The notes beneath the pieces are model-generated. The model had not been told where the DNA came from, searched no databases, and worked only from the letters and a program-made list of their open reading frames with translations. From Microbacterium sp. LWH7-1.2 (lineage in GTDB: Bacteria; Actinomycetota; Actinomycetes; Actinomycetales; Microbacteriaceae), in assembly GCF_038397755.1 (NCBI RefSeq), contig NZ_CP151637.1, forward strand, positions 3,906,001 through 3,970,000: a DNA stretch of 64,000 nucleotides, written 5' to 3'. Of the stretch, positions 16,563-24,620 are shown in pieces; the stretch's first letter is position 1; each line of letters begins with the position of its first letter. The translations under genes were made by a program, and so were the position numbers.

Positions 16563-17024
16563 GTGCTTGCCGCCCCCGCCGACCTCGCTGCGATGGACCG
16601 CGCGCTCGCGCTCGCCGCCGCCGCGGGGGACGCGGGCGACGTCCCGGTGGGGGCAGTGGTGACGGATGCTGCGGGCACGGTGATCGGCGAGGGCCGCAAC
16701 CTCCGCGAGGTCGAGCACGATCCGACCGCGCACGCCGAGGTGGTGGCCCTGCGCGCGGCGGCGGCCGCGCGCGGCAGCTGGAACCTCGAGGGCTGCACGC
16801 TCGTCGTGACCCTCGAGCCGTGCGTGATGTGTGCGGGGGCCGTGCTCCAATCACGCATCTCGCGGCTCGTCTTCGGCGCGTGGGACGAGAAGGCCGGCGC
16901 GGCGGGATCCATGTACGACGTCGTGCGCGACCGGCGCCTGCCGTATCGGGCCGAGGTCGTCGCGGGTGTGCGCGAGGGCGCAGCATCCGCTCTCCTGCGC
17001 GCCTTCTTCGACGCGCGCCGCTGA
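16563..17024 (+). CDS. tadA: tRNA-specific adenosine deaminase
   Basis: A 153-residue TadA that converts adenosine-34 to inosine in tRNA-Arg(ACG), an essential wobble modification. The zinc site is visible as His57-Ala-Glu59 (TAHAEV) and Pro-Cys87-Val-Met-Cys90 (EPCVMC). GTG 16563 was chosen because TACGCT lies seven nt upstream, fitting a leaderless message; ATG 16593 is the alternative and would remove ten residues. The motif word CGGATGCTGC occurs twice within it (16663, 16980), encoding TDAAG and AASA. Confidence 0.95.
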   Translation: MLAAPADLAAMDRALALAAAAGDAGDVPVGAVVTDAAGTVIGEGRNLREVEHDPTAHAEVVALRAAAAARGSWNLEGCTLVVTLEPCVMCAGAVLQSRISRLVFGAWDEKAGAAGSMYDVVRDRRLPYRAEVVAGVREGAASALLRAFFDARR

Positions 17025-17027
17025 TCC

Positions 17028-17041
17028 GGGGGTCAGCCCCC
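17028..17041. terminator. Possible terminator hairpin after tadA
   Basis: GGGGG-TCAG-CCCCC lies 3 nt after the tadA stop. The stem is short but pure G/C. There is no T-tract. Confidence 0.4.
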
Positions 17042-17100
17042 ACGGACCGGGGGGACTGCACCCTGCTGGGCGCCCCGAGCCCGGGCCTAGCGTGACGGCC

Positions 17101-17826
17101 ATGACCCGCCTCATCGAACCCGTCCGGACCGCCACCGCCGTCGCACGGCCCGGCGGCGTCCGCTCCCGCATCGGCTGGACGTTCGTCCTGCTGACGGCGT
17201 TCGCCATCGTCGCGTACTCGGCGGTGCCCTACTTCACCGCGTCGCTCGCGGACCTCGCCGGGCAGGATGTCGGCCTCGCGCCGACCTACGCCGCCGTGCC
17301 TGCATTCGTGCAGGGCGCCCTGTATGTGCACATCGTCGGGGGAGCGGTGGCGCTCGTCACCGGGCCGCTGCAGTTCTGGCGCGGGCTGCGCGCCCGCGCG
17401 CCGCGGGTGCACCGCTGGATCGGTCGCGTGTACCTGATCGCGGTGGCGATCGGCGCCGTCGGCGGCCTGATCATCGCGCCCTCGAGCCCCGCCGGCTACG
17501 TGGGCTTCTTCGGGTTCGGCGCGCTCGCCGTGCTGTGGCTCATCACAGGATGGAGGGCGTACCGAGCGATCCGCCGCCGCGATGTGCGGGGCCACCAGGC
17601 CTGGATGATCCGCAACTACGCGCTGACATACTCCGGGGTCATGCTGCGCATTTGGCTGCCGCTGCTGCTCATGGCTCCGCTGGTGTTCGGGCAGCCGTGG
17701 GAGCTGGACTCCGCGTTCGCGAACGCGTACGCCGCGGTGCCGTTCCTGTGCTGGCTCCCGAACCTCGTGTTCGCCGAGTGGCTCATCCGCCGCCGCGGCC
17801 TGCCGTCGTACCGCCTGCCCGTCTGA
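17101..17826 (+). CDS. DUF2306 family membrane protein
   Basis: A 241-residue polytopic protein matching DUF2306. Seven or so hydrophobic segments are visible, with family-typical features HIVGGAVALVTGPLQFW near residue 78, RVHRWIGRVYLI near 100 and RGHQAWMIRNYALTYSGVMLRIWLP near 163. The function is unknown. The paired histidines in the first and fourth conserved segments recall haem- or metal-ligating membrane families. ATG 17101 is preceded by a short GC-rich spacer without a strong ribosome site. It stands alone between tadA and a tiny ORF. Confidence 0.85.
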   Translation: MTRLIEPVRTATAVARPGGVRSRIGWTFVLLTAFAIVAYSAVPYFTASLADLAGQDVGLAPTYAAVPAFVQGALYVHIVGGAVALVTGPLQFWRGLRARAPRVHRWIGRVYLIAVAIGAVGGLIIAPSSPAGYVGFFGFGALAVLWLITGWRAYRAIRRRDVRGHQAWMIRNYALTYSGVMLRIWLPLLLMAPLVFGQPWELDSAFANAYAAVPFLCWLPNLVFAEWLIRRRGLPSYRLPV

Positions 17827-17924
17827 CCGGTGGCGGGCGCCCGAGCCGACTCGACACCGGATCACGACGTCCTCCGGATGGCAACCCCCTCTCCATTGCC
17901 TCGTCGTCGGCGAAGGCTCGGCGC

Positions 17925-18131
17925 ATGAGCCACCACCCAGACGACATCAAGCAGCCCCTCGACCACCTGCCGCCGCTGGAGGAGCGGGACAAGGCGATCG
18001 AGATCGAAGAGCCGCGCTATCCCGGCACCGATGGCCCCACCGAGTCCTCTACCGTCAGCCCGGCGACCGCCGCCGAACCGGACCGGCCCGGGCGGCACGG
18101 CCTCGACAAGCCGCCGACCAGCGGGGCCTGA
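17925..18131 (+). CDS. Small hydrophilic hypothetical protein
   Basis: A 68-residue acidic, proline-rich protein (MSHHPDDIKQPLDHLPPLEE...), probably disordered. No known domain is recognised. GAAGG at 17911-17915 is a weak ribosome site. Codon use is of the host type (third-position G/C), which supports a real gene. It may be expressed under stress, as similar short Pro/Glu proteins in actinobacteria are, but nothing here shows this. Confidence 0.5.
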   Translation: MSHHPDDIKQPLDHLPPLEERDKAIEIEEPRYPGTDGPTESSTVSPATAAEPDRPGRHGLDKPPTSGA

Positions 18132-18175
18132 GCCCGGCCGTCCCTGCTGCGAAGGCTCCCCCGCCGAGGTGAAGG

Positions 18176-19102
18176 TCAGCGGGGCAGGTGCGGAAGCACC
18201 TCGCCGAGATAGTCGACGTGCGAGACGTCCTGCAGGTCCATGAGCTGGAAGTACACGCGTTGCGCGCCGATCGCGACCATGCGCTCGACCTTCGCGACGA
18301 TCTCGTCGCGGGAGCCGACGATGTTCACGTCGCCGCGCAGCTCGTCGACGGTGCGACCGAGGTTCTCAGCTCGGCGCTCGAGTTCGGGGACGGATGCTGC
18401 CGCCAGCGTAGGCAGCGCCACCGAGAGCTTGAGCGACTCCGGGTCACGGCCGAGGCGCTCGCAGGCGGCACGCGCGCCGGCGAACTTCTCCGCGGATTCC
18501 GCCTCGGACCGGAAGCCGATGTTGAACTCCGTCGCGAAGCGCGCGGCAAGCTCGGGCGTGCGCTTCGGTCCGCCGCCGCCCACGATGACGGGCACCCTGG
18601 ACTGCACCGGCTTCGGCAGGGCCGGGGCATCCGTCAGCCGGTAGTGCTCGCCCGCGAAGCTGTACGTCTCGCTCACGGGTGTCGACCACAGACCCGTCAC
18701 GATCTCGAGCTGCTCCTCGAGCAGGTCGAACCGCTTGGCCGGGAACGGGATGCCGTAGGCCTCGTGTTCGCGCCCGAACCACCCCGTGCCGAGGCCGAGC
18801 TCTGCACGGCCCCCTGACATCGCGTCGACCTGCGCGACCTGGATCGCCAGGAGCCCCGGAACGCGGTAGGTCACCGACGACACCAGCGTGCCGAGACGGA
18901 TGCGGGAGGTCTCTCGCGCGAGTCCTGCCAGCGTCGTCCACGCGTCGGTGGGGCCCGGGAGCCCGTCGCCGTCGCCCATGTGCAGGTAGTGGTCGGAGCG
19001 GAAGAAGCCATCGAAGCCGAGACGCTCGGCCGCCTGCGCGAAGGCGAGCTGGTCGTCGTAGCTCGCACCCTGCTGGGGCTCGGTGAAGATGCAGTATTCC
19101 AT
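18176..19102 (-). CDS. LLM-class F420-dependent oxidoreductase
   Basis: A 308-residue TIM-barrel protein of the luciferase-like superfamily, actinobacterial F420-dependent branch. It opens with MEYCIFTEPQQG. It continues with FFRSDHYLHMG near residue 38, RLGTLVSSVTYR near 70, the phosphate-contact segment AELGLGTGWFGREHEAYG near 106 and VPVIVGGGGPKRTPELAARF near 170, all standard for the family. It probably moves hydride between F420H2 and an unknown organic substrate. ATG 19102 was chosen because the fold begins there. It follows the CDF transporter gene by 25 nt, a gap that is entirely a GTTGAGC...GTCGAAG repeat copy. Confidence 0.88.
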   Translation of the reverse strand: MEYCIFTEPQQGASYDDQLAFAQAAERLGFDGFFRSDHYLHMGDGDGLPGPTDAWTTLAGLARETSRIRLGTLVSSVTYRVPGLLAIQVAQVDAMSGGRAELGLGTGWFGREHEAYGIPFPAKRFDLLEEQLEIVTGLWSTPVSETYSFAGEHYRLTDAPALPKPVQSRVPVIVGGGGPKRTPELAARFATEFNIGFRSEAESAEKFAGARAACERLGRDPESLKLSVALPTLAAASVPELERRAENLGRTVDELRGDVNIVGSRDEIVAKVERMVAIGAQRVYFQLMDLQDVSHVDYLGEVLPHLPR

Positions 19103-19104
19103 GT

Positions 19105-19127
19105 CGGTCGTTGAGCCTGTCGAAGCG
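19105..19127. repeat. Single GTTGAGC-GTCGAA repeat copy
   Basis: CGGTCGTTGAGCCTGTCGAA and the next three bases fill the gap between the CDF gene stop and the start of the F420 oxidoreductase. It is a short variant of the repeat that forms the tandem array at 46993. Confidence 0.7.
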
Positions 19128-20093
19128 TCAGTCCGTCGACTTGATGACGAACTCCGACGTGGGCGGAGTCGTGTCGTCGCCGGGGCGGTAGATGTCGGGT
19201 TCGAAGTAGATGATGCGCGCTGCGGGCACAGCGGCACGCACGCGCGCCTCGATGCGGTCGATGTCGGAGGCGACGTGCATCAGTGACGCATCGGACGCGA
19301 ATCCGAGCTTGGCCGCGACGAGCAGCTCGTCGGGGCCGAGGTAGAGCGTCTTGATGTGGATGATCTTCTCGACTTCTGGCCCGTCGCTGATGGCGTCGAC
19401 GATGCGGTCGTGGTCGGCGTCCGTCGCACCCTCGCCGACGAGGAGGCTCTTGGTCTCGATGCCGAGGGTGATGGCCACGAGGATCAGCAGCGTGCCGATC
19501 ATGAGCGTGCCGATCGCATCGAAGACGGGGTTGTGCGTGATCACGGTCATGCCGACGCCGAACAGGGCGAACACCAGACCGGCCAGGGCGGCGATGTCTT
19601 CGAGGAGCACGACGGGCAGCTCGGGCGCTTTCGCGTGCCGCACGAACGAGACCCAGGACTGGCCCATTGCGCGGACGTGGTTGCTCTCCTTCACAGCCGT
19701 GCGCAGCGAGAACGACTCGAGCACGATCGCGACGACGAGCACCGCGATCGGGATCCACGCGTTCTCGAGCTCGTGCGGGTGCGTGAGCTTCTCGATGCCC
19801 TCGTAGATCGAGAACAGGCCGCCGACCGAGAAGAGGATGATCGACACGACGAACGCGTACACGTAGCGTTCGCGGCCGTAGCCGAAGGGGTGCTCTCGGT
19901 CGGCCTTCTTCTTCGCCCGGCGCCCGCCGAGCATCAGCAGCAGCTGATTGCCCGAGTCGGCGACCGAGTGGATCGCCTCGGCGAGCATCGACGCCGAGCC
20001 CGAGAGGAACCAGGCGATGAACTTCGCCAGGGCGATGCCCATGTTCGCCAGGAACGCCGCGAGGATCGCCTTGCCGCCGCCGGAAGCACTCAT
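19128..20093 (-). CDS. Cation diffusion facilitator metal exporter
   Basis: A 321-residue CDF-family transporter that exports Zn2+, Fe2+, Mn2+ or similar ions by proton antiport. Six membrane segments lie in residues 10-210. The TM2 metal site is seen in AEAIHSVADSGNQ (His and Asp four apart) and its TM5 partner near PVFDAIGTLMIG. A C-terminal ferredoxin-like cytosolic domain (about 215-315) ends in RIIYFEPDIYRPG. TM5 begins with Asp, but the metal cannot be assigned. It is the first gene of a pair with the F420 oxidoreductase. Confidence 0.92.
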   Translation of the reverse strand: MSASGGGKAILAAFLANMGIALAKFIAWFLSGSASMLAEAIHSVADSGNQLLLMLGGRRAKKKADREHPFGYGRERYVYAFVVSIILFSVGGLFSIYEGIEKLTHPHELENAWIPIAVLVVAIVLESFSLRTAVKESNHVRAMGQSWVSFVRHAKAPELPVVLLEDIAALAGLVFALFGVGMTVITHNPVFDAIGTLMIGTLLILVAITLGIETKSLLVGEGATDADHDRIVDAISDGPEVEKIIHIKTLYLGPDELLVAAKLGFASDASLMHVASDIDRIEARVRAAVPAARIIYFEPDIYRPGDDTTPPTSEFVIKSTD

Positions 20094-20159
20094 GCGGACG
20101 AGTCTACGGATGCTGCGACCCGCACCTCGCAGCCCGTGCGCGACGGCGCGCGTCCTGTC

Positions 20160-21272
20160 TCAGTCGGACGAGCGCAGGATGATCGCCTCGGTCGGCGGAG
20201 CGGGATCATGCGGGTGCCCGACGTACCCGATCACTTCGAGCAGCGCGTGGCGGAACTCGGCTGGGCGCTCCAGATGCGGCGTGTGGCCGGTGTCCTCGAG
20301 GTCGATCTCGGTCACCTCGCCCCCCGCGTCCGCATACCGCGCGAGGACGTCGCGCATCTGCGAGACCATCTCCTGCGGCGGCGCCACCTCCTCCCCGGGC
20401 CAGCCGGGGACGATGCCGAGCTTGCCGAGGTTGTTCAGATCGTAGAGCGACGCGTCCGACACGATCGGGTCGAGGGCGCCGTGGATCCAGAGGATCGGGA
20501 ACTTCTCCTCCAGGTCGACGATGCCCGACACGTCGTAGTTCCCGGGTGCCAGCGTGTTGAGCACGCCGATCCTGCCGGCAGCGAAGCCCGGCCAGTTCTC
20601 GGTCTTCTCGGAGTCGCCGGGGTAGTTGCCCGTCGCGGTCGAGGTGGTGAGCATCGACTCGACCCAGACGTCTTCGTGCTGTGTCTGGTAGCCCGGCGCC
20701 ACGTAGTGGGCGCGGAACACGTTGCGGGGCGAGGTGGGGGCGTCTGTCCCCGTGTCGTGGTCGATCAGCCGCTGCACGAAGTCCGGGTTGGCGGCTCCGC
20801 CGCCGGTGCCGGCGTCGTCGTCGGTGAGTCGCGTGCCGTCGCGACGGGTGCCGCCGAAGCCATAAGGCGACACCGGTGCTTCCAGCGTGAGGCTCAGCAC
20901 CGGGTGGTCGAGCGCGTACTGCATGACCACCCCGGCGCCGAGCGACCAGCCGACGAGATGGGCCGTCGGGATGCCGAGCGCCTCGAGCGTCGCGTGCACG
21001 TCGTCGCTGAAGTCCCGCACGCCCCGCGTCGCGTCGATGGGGGCGTGCTCGGTGGCGCCGTAGCCGCGCAGGTCGATCGCGATCACCCGCAGATCGTGAG
21101 GGAGGTCCTGCATCAGCTCCTGCCAGAAGAGCGACGAGGACGCATTCCCGTGGATGAGCACCACGATGCGATCTGGTGGAGTGCCGGGATCGTCACCGTT
21201 GCGCTCCAGCACGTTCACCGACAGGCCGGGCGTCTCGACGATGCGTGCGGCGATGCCGTCGAAGAGGGTCAT
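20160..21272 (-). CDS. Alpha/beta hydrolase
   Basis: A 370-residue alpha/beta-fold hydrolase. The oxyanion region is LIHGNASSSLFW (39-50), the nucleophile elbow is GWSLGAG with Ser110, the acid is in WIHGALDPIV and the catalytic His is in TGHTPHLERP near the C-terminus. About 70 extra residues between strand 6 and the acid form a long cap. The natural substrate is unknown; the fold suits esters, lactones or epoxides. ATG 21272 was preferred over ATG 21323 because GGGAGG lies eight nt upstream of it. Confidence 0.88.
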   Translation of the reverse strand: MTLFDGIAARIVETPGLSVNVLERNGDDPGTPPDRIVVLIHGNASSSLFWQELMQDLPHDLRVIAIDLRGYGATEHAPIDATRGVRDFSDDVHATLEALGIPTAHLVGWSLGAGVVMQYALDHPVLSLTLEAPVSPYGFGGTRRDGTRLTDDDAGTGGGAANPDFVQRLIDHDTGTDAPTSPRNVFRAHYVAPGYQTQHEDVWVESMLTTSTATGNYPGDSEKTENWPGFAAGRIGVLNTLAPGNYDVSGIVDLEEKFPILWIHGALDPIVSDASLYDLNNLGKLGIVPGWPGEEVAPPQEMVSQMRDVLARYADAGGEVTEIDLEDTGHTPHLERPAEFRHALLEVIGYVGHPHDPAPPTEAIILRSSD

Positions 21273-21368
21273 TCCGGGTGCCTCCCACGTCCTGCGGAAG
21301 CTCCTGCGCCCCCGCCCACTCATGAGAATAGACCGGCGGCTGGTTCTTGCGAATCGGCTTTCATGTTT

Positions 21369-21393
21369 CGGATGCCGCGGACTGCGGCATCCG
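21369..21393. terminator. Terminator hairpin from an inverted GGATGCCGC pair
   Basis: A 10-bp perfect stem (CGGATGCCGC and its complement) with a 5-nt loop lies just past the stop of the minus-strand SRPBCC gene at 21396. It is built from the GGATGC word family. Confidence 0.7.
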
Positions 21394-21395
21394 TG

Positions 21396-22067
21396 TCATT
21401 CCTCCGTGGATGGCGAGGTCTGGCCGGTGTAGAAGGCGTACGTGTTGTCGGCGGCTCGCGTGGCGGCGGCAGGATCCGCGCCGTCGGCGGCGTGGGCGGC
21501 ACCCCACGCATCGGCGGCGCCGCGGTAGAACGCGCGACCCTCGTCGGTGTACGCCCACGCCTCGGCGTCTTCGGGCTTCGGGCCGCCGCCACCGGTGAGG
21601 TGCAGGCCGAGCCCGAGGAGCCCGCCGTCCCAGCCGACACCGGTCGCGCCGGGGCCGTACAGATCCCAGAACTCGGTCGGCACGTCGTCGGTGCGGGCGA
21701 TGTGCTCGAGCTCGAAGCGGGTCGCGTCCTCGCCCTCGGCGGTGAGTCGCACGGTGAGCCACGTCACGCCGCCGCCGTACTCCCACGTCGCCCTGAAATG
21801 GGCGGCGCCGTTCGCGGGAGGCGCGCACTCCTGGATCTCGCCGCCGGCGTTGCCCTCGATCTGGTAGCGGCCGCCGAGCGTGAGGTCGCCCGAGACCGGC
21901 TGGAACCAGCGCGCGTTCCGTTCGGCGCTGGTCACGGCATCCCACACGTCGTCGATGGGGGACGGGTAGGTCTGCGCGAGCGTCTGCACGCGCGACGGAA
22001 AGCCGTCGACCTCCTCGCTCGCGATCTCGCGGCTCACCGCGGCGAGCTGGCCCTGTACGTCGACCAT
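21396..22067 (-). CDS. SRPBCC (Aha1-like) domain protein
   Basis: A 223-residue START/SRPBCC-fold protein of the type often paired with ArsR repressors. Core features are TYPSPIDDVWDAVTSAERNARWF near residue 33, GGRYQIEGNAGGEI near 65 and RFELEHIARTDD near 117. These proteins bind hydrophobic ligands in a deep cavity; no substrate is indicated. ATG 22067 lies one nt after the arsR stop, and AGGAGG sits six nt upstream inside that gene's end, so translation is coupled. It may be a detoxification or sensing partner of the repressor. Confidence 0.85.
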   Translation of the reverse strand: MVDVQGQLAAVSREIASEEVDGFPSRVQTLAQTYPSPIDDVWDAVTSAERNARWFQPVSGDLTLGGRYQIEGNAGGEIQECAPPANGAAHFRATWEYGGGVTWLTVRLTAEGEDATRFELEHIARTDDVPTEFWDLYGPGATGVGWDGGLLGLGLHLTGGGGPKPEDAEAWAYTDEGRAFYRGAADAWGAAHAADGADPAAATRAADNTYAFYTGQTSPSTEE

Positions 22068-22068
22068 G

Positions 22069-22476
22069 TCATTCCTCCTGGGGTTCGGTCGTGCCGGCTT
22101 CTTCAGTCTCGGAGTCTGCGGTGTCGGCATCCGCCTGCCGCTCGGGGGCGAGGCGGCGGGCGTGGCGCCCGCGTGCGAGCTCGGTGCCGAGCGCGTCGAG
22201 GTGCGGCTGCCAGAATCGCCGGAACGGGTCGAACCACGCCGCGGCGTTCTCGAGCGGCTCGGGGGCGATCGCGTAGAGGCGCCGCGCGCCCTCCGGGCGG
22301 GCGGTCGTGAAGCCCGACTCTCGCAGCACCCGCAGATGCTGCGAGACGGCGGGCTGCGAGATGCCGAACTCGCGCTGCACGACCTCGCCGATCTCGCCGG
22401 CGCTGCGCTCGCCCTCCGCCAGGAGTTCGAGGATGCGGCGGCGCACCGGGTCACCGAGGATGTCGAGCGCGTGCAC
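22069..22476 (-). CDS. ArsR-family repressor
   Basis: A 135-residue winged-helix repressor. The fold begins directly at HALDILGDPVRRRILELL. The recognition helix is in ISQPAVSQHLRVLRESG, and a wing follows (ARPEGARRLYAI). No Cys-rich metal site is seen, so it probably senses an organic ligand or acts with its SRPBCC partner. GTG 22476 was chosen over ATG 22560. A strong promoter (TTGACT, 17 bp, AATAAT) ends six nt before it, so the message would be leaderless and the longer start would lie upstream of the transcript. Confidence 0.85.
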   Translation of the reverse strand: MHALDILGDPVRRRILELLAEGERSAGEIGEVVQREFGISQPAVSQHLRVLRESGFTTARPEGARRLYAIAPEPLENAAAWFDPFRRFWQPHLDALGTELARGRHARRLAPERQADADTADSETEEAGTTEPQEE

Positions 22477-22482
22477 GCCACA

Positions 22483-22511
22483 ATTATTGCGTTCGCGCTT
22501 ATATAAGTCAA
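22483..22511 (-). promoter_or_regulatory. Promoter and likely operator of the arsR-SRPBCC operon
   Basis: Read on the minus strand, TTGACT (22511-22506), 17 bp, AATAAT (22488-22483). The spacer begins with a TATATAAG run forming the palindrome CTTATATAAG, a likely ArsR binding site. It is the most AT-rich point nearby. Confidence 0.75.
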
Positions 22512-22671
22512 CACCTATCCTCTCGCTCACGCCGTTCACAGGACCGATCAGGTGCGGCACGAGGCGTGTCTCGGAAATGCGGGGCCGACGGGCACGCGCG
22601 GGCTCGGTGATCCTGCAAACGGGTCAGCGGGAGGCGGAGGGGGAGATCGGTGTCGCTCGTAGGATCGGACC

Positions 22672-23517
22672 ATGGCTGCAGACACCCCCGACCTCCCGCC
22701 CATCGCGATCCTCGGCGCCGGCTCGATGGGCGGCGCGATCGCCCGCGGTCTCTCGCGCTCCGGGCTCGCGGGCGCCGGGGTGACGGCGACGAACCGCTCC
22801 GTCGCGAAGGCGGCCGAGCTCGACGACCTCGCGAATGTCACGAGCGTCGCCCTCGAGACGGATCCGACCGGGAACACGGATGCTGCGGCCGCCGCCCGCG
22901 TCGTGCTCGTCGGCGTCAAGCCGGTCATGGTTCCGGACCTGCTGCGCGAGATCGCACCGGCCCTGCAGGCCGGCGCCATCGTGGTGAGCCTCGCCGCCGG
23001 CGTCACGATCGCGACGTTCGAGGAGATCCTCGGCGATCGCGTCGCCGTGCTCCGCTCCATGCCGAACACTCCGGCACTCGTCGGTCGCGGCGTCACCGGG
23101 CTCGCGGCCGGTTCGCACGCCGACGAGACCGCGGTCGCCACGGTCCGCCGCCTGTTCGAGACGGTGGGCACCGTCGTCGAGGTGCCCGAGTCGCAGATCG
23201 ATGCGCTGTCCACGATCTCGGGATCAGGTCCCGCGTACTTCTTTCTCCTCGTGGAGGAGTTCACGAAGGCCGCTGTCGGCAAGGGGTTCGCGGAGCGGGA
23301 GGCGCGACTCATGGCCGAGCAGACCTTCATCGGCGCTGCGGCGCTGCTCGATGCATCCCACGACGATCCGGCGGAGCTGCGTCGACGCGTGACCAGTCCG
23401 AAGGGCACCACCGAGCGCGCGATCGCCGTGCTGCAGGGCGCGCGCCTGGACGACGTGTTCGCCGAGGCGACGGATGCGGCCCTGGCCCGCGCGAAGGAGC
23501 TCGCCGCGGGCGCATGA
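22672..23517 (+). CDS. proC: Pyrroline-5-carboxylate reductase
   Basis: A 281-residue ProC, the last step of proline synthesis, reducing pyrroline-5-carboxylate with NADPH. The dinucleotide motif ILGAGSMGGAIARGL is at residues 13-27. VLRSMPNTPALVGRGVTG near 127 and the C-terminal signature TISGSGPAYFF near 181 are diagnostic. ATG 22672 follows TAGGAT by six nt, so a leaderless start is likely. It appears monocistronic. One CGGATGCTGC copy at 22877 encodes TDAAA. Confidence 0.96.
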   Translation: MAADTPDLPPIAILGAGSMGGAIARGLSRSGLAGAGVTATNRSVAKAAELDDLANVTSVALETDPTGNTDAAAAARVVLVGVKPVMVPDLLREIAPALQAGAIVVSLAAGVTIATFEEILGDRVAVLRSMPNTPALVGRGVTGLAAGSHADETAVATVRRLFETVGTVVEVPESQIDALSTISGSGPAYFFLLVEEFTKAAVGKGFAEREARLMAEQTFIGAAALLDASHDDPAELRRRVTSPKGTTERAIAVLQGARLDDVFAEATDAALARAKELAAGA

Positions 23518-23526
23518 ACCCGCTCG

Positions 23527-23919
23527 TCAGTCCCGCGGTTCCTTCATGTACCACTCGGTGAAGGCGCGCGCCCGACCGTTCTCGGCGAGATCTATCACCC
23601 AGAGGTTTCGATACGCGTTGCCGTCTTTCTCATCGCCCTCCGGTGCATAGACCGTGCGGGCCTGGATGAAGGCCCTGTCGCCGTCGACGCCGGCGACATC
23701 CCACTCGAACGTGTAGGTGCCGGGCTCGTCGCGGGACTTCAGCCATCCGTCGACGATCGCGTCCGCGCCGGCCCATGGCGGACCCCACGGTTCGGTGGCG
23801 TACACCGCGTCGTCGGTGAAGAGCGCGCGGATGTCGTCGGTGTCGTTCGTCCGCCAGGCGGTCTCGTACGCGGCGACCCAGCGCCGGGCCGCGGCATGCG
23901 TGGTGTTGCGGTCACTCAT
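23527..23919 (-). CDS. NTF2-like (SnoaL) domain protein
   Basis: A 130-residue cone-fold protein of the SnoaL/NTF2-like superfamily. It has the N-terminal helix RRWVAAYETAWRTNDTDDIRAL and the strand pattern FTDDAVYATEPW, then GADAIVDGWLKSRDEPG and a long closing beta region. Members act as enzymes (isomerases, cyclases) or ligand binders. No catalytic dyad is certain here. It is convergent with proC, with 9 nt between stops. Confidence 0.8.
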   Translation of the reverse strand: MSDRNTTHAAARRWVAAYETAWRTNDTDDIRALFTDDAVYATEPWGPPWAGADAIVDGWLKSRDEPGTYTFEWDVAGVDGDRAFIQARTVYAPEGDEKDGNAYRNLWVIDLAENGRARAFTEWYMKEPRD

Positions 23920-23956
23920 GCCGCGAGTATGCCGCGGGGCTCTGACATCCGTAAGG

Positions 23957-24616
23957 TCAGCGCTCGAGGGATGCGAAGCGCTCGATGTCGGAGTTGGTGC
24001 CCGACACGATGATGAGGTCGTGGTTGGTGACGACGGTGTTGGCCTCGGCGTAGCGGAACGGCTTGCCCGGGCTCTTCACGCCCACGACGGTGACGTTGTA
24101 CTTCGTCCGCACGCCCGACTCGTTGAGGCCGACTCCGCGGATGAACTTCGGCGGGTAGAGCTTCGCGAGCGCGAAGTCGTCGTCGAAGCGGATGAAGTCG
24201 AGCATGCGGCCGCTGACGAGGTGCGCGACGCGCTCGCCCGCCTCGCGCTCGGGGTAGATCACGTGGTTCGCGCCGACGCGGGCGAGGATCTTGCCATGCG
24301 ACTGCGAGACCGCCTTCGCCCAGATCTGCGGCACCTTGAGGTCGACGAGGTTGGCCGTGATGAGGACGGATGCCTCGATCGACGAGCCGACCGCGACGAC
24401 GGCGACCGAGAAGTCCTGGGCGCCGATCTGCTTCAGCGCGTCGATGTTGCGCGCGTCGGCCTGCACCGTGTGGGTGACCCGCTCCGACCACTTCTGCACG
24501 AGGTCGAGGTTGTCGTCGATGGCCAGCACCTCACGGTCGAGCCTGTCGAGCTCACCCGCGCACGCCGCGCCGAAGCGCCCGAGTCCGATCACGAGTACGG
24601 GCGCATCGCCCCTCAT
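23957..24616 (-). CDS. TrkA/KtrA-type potassium channel regulatory subunit
   Basis: A 219-residue RCK protein, the cytosolic gating ring of a Ktr/Trk K+ uptake system. The N-terminal Rossmann motif VLVIGLGRFGAACAGEL is at residues 6-22, with the acidic ligand end LAIDDN. The RCK_N core includes SVAVVAVGSSIEASVL, and a C-terminal RCK_C subdomain ends in LIIVSGTNSDIERF. It binds nucleotides to gate its membrane partner. ATG 24616 lies four nt after the trkH stop; an in-frame TTG at 24628 is possible and would overlap trkH. The order H-A is the common actinobacterial operon. Confidence 0.9.
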   Translation of the reverse strand: MRGDAPVLVIGLGRFGAACAGELDRLDREVLAIDDNLDLVQKWSERVTHTVQADARNIDALKQIGAQDFSVAVVAVGSSIEASVLITANLVDLKVPQIWAKAVSQSHGKILARVGANHVIYPEREAGERVAHLVSGRMLDFIRFDDDFALAKLYPPKFIRGVGLNESGVRTKYNVTVVGVKSPGKPFRYAEANTVVTNHDLIIVSGTNSDIERFASLER

Positions 24617-24620
24617 CCGC

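Noticed and set aside
19356..22310. Very long open frame (984 codons) on the plus strand across three minus-strand genes
   Set aside because: It lies antisense to the CDF, hydrolase and SRPBCC/ArsR genes, is Arg/Asp/His-rich without any domain, and reflects G/C-ending codons of the real genes.
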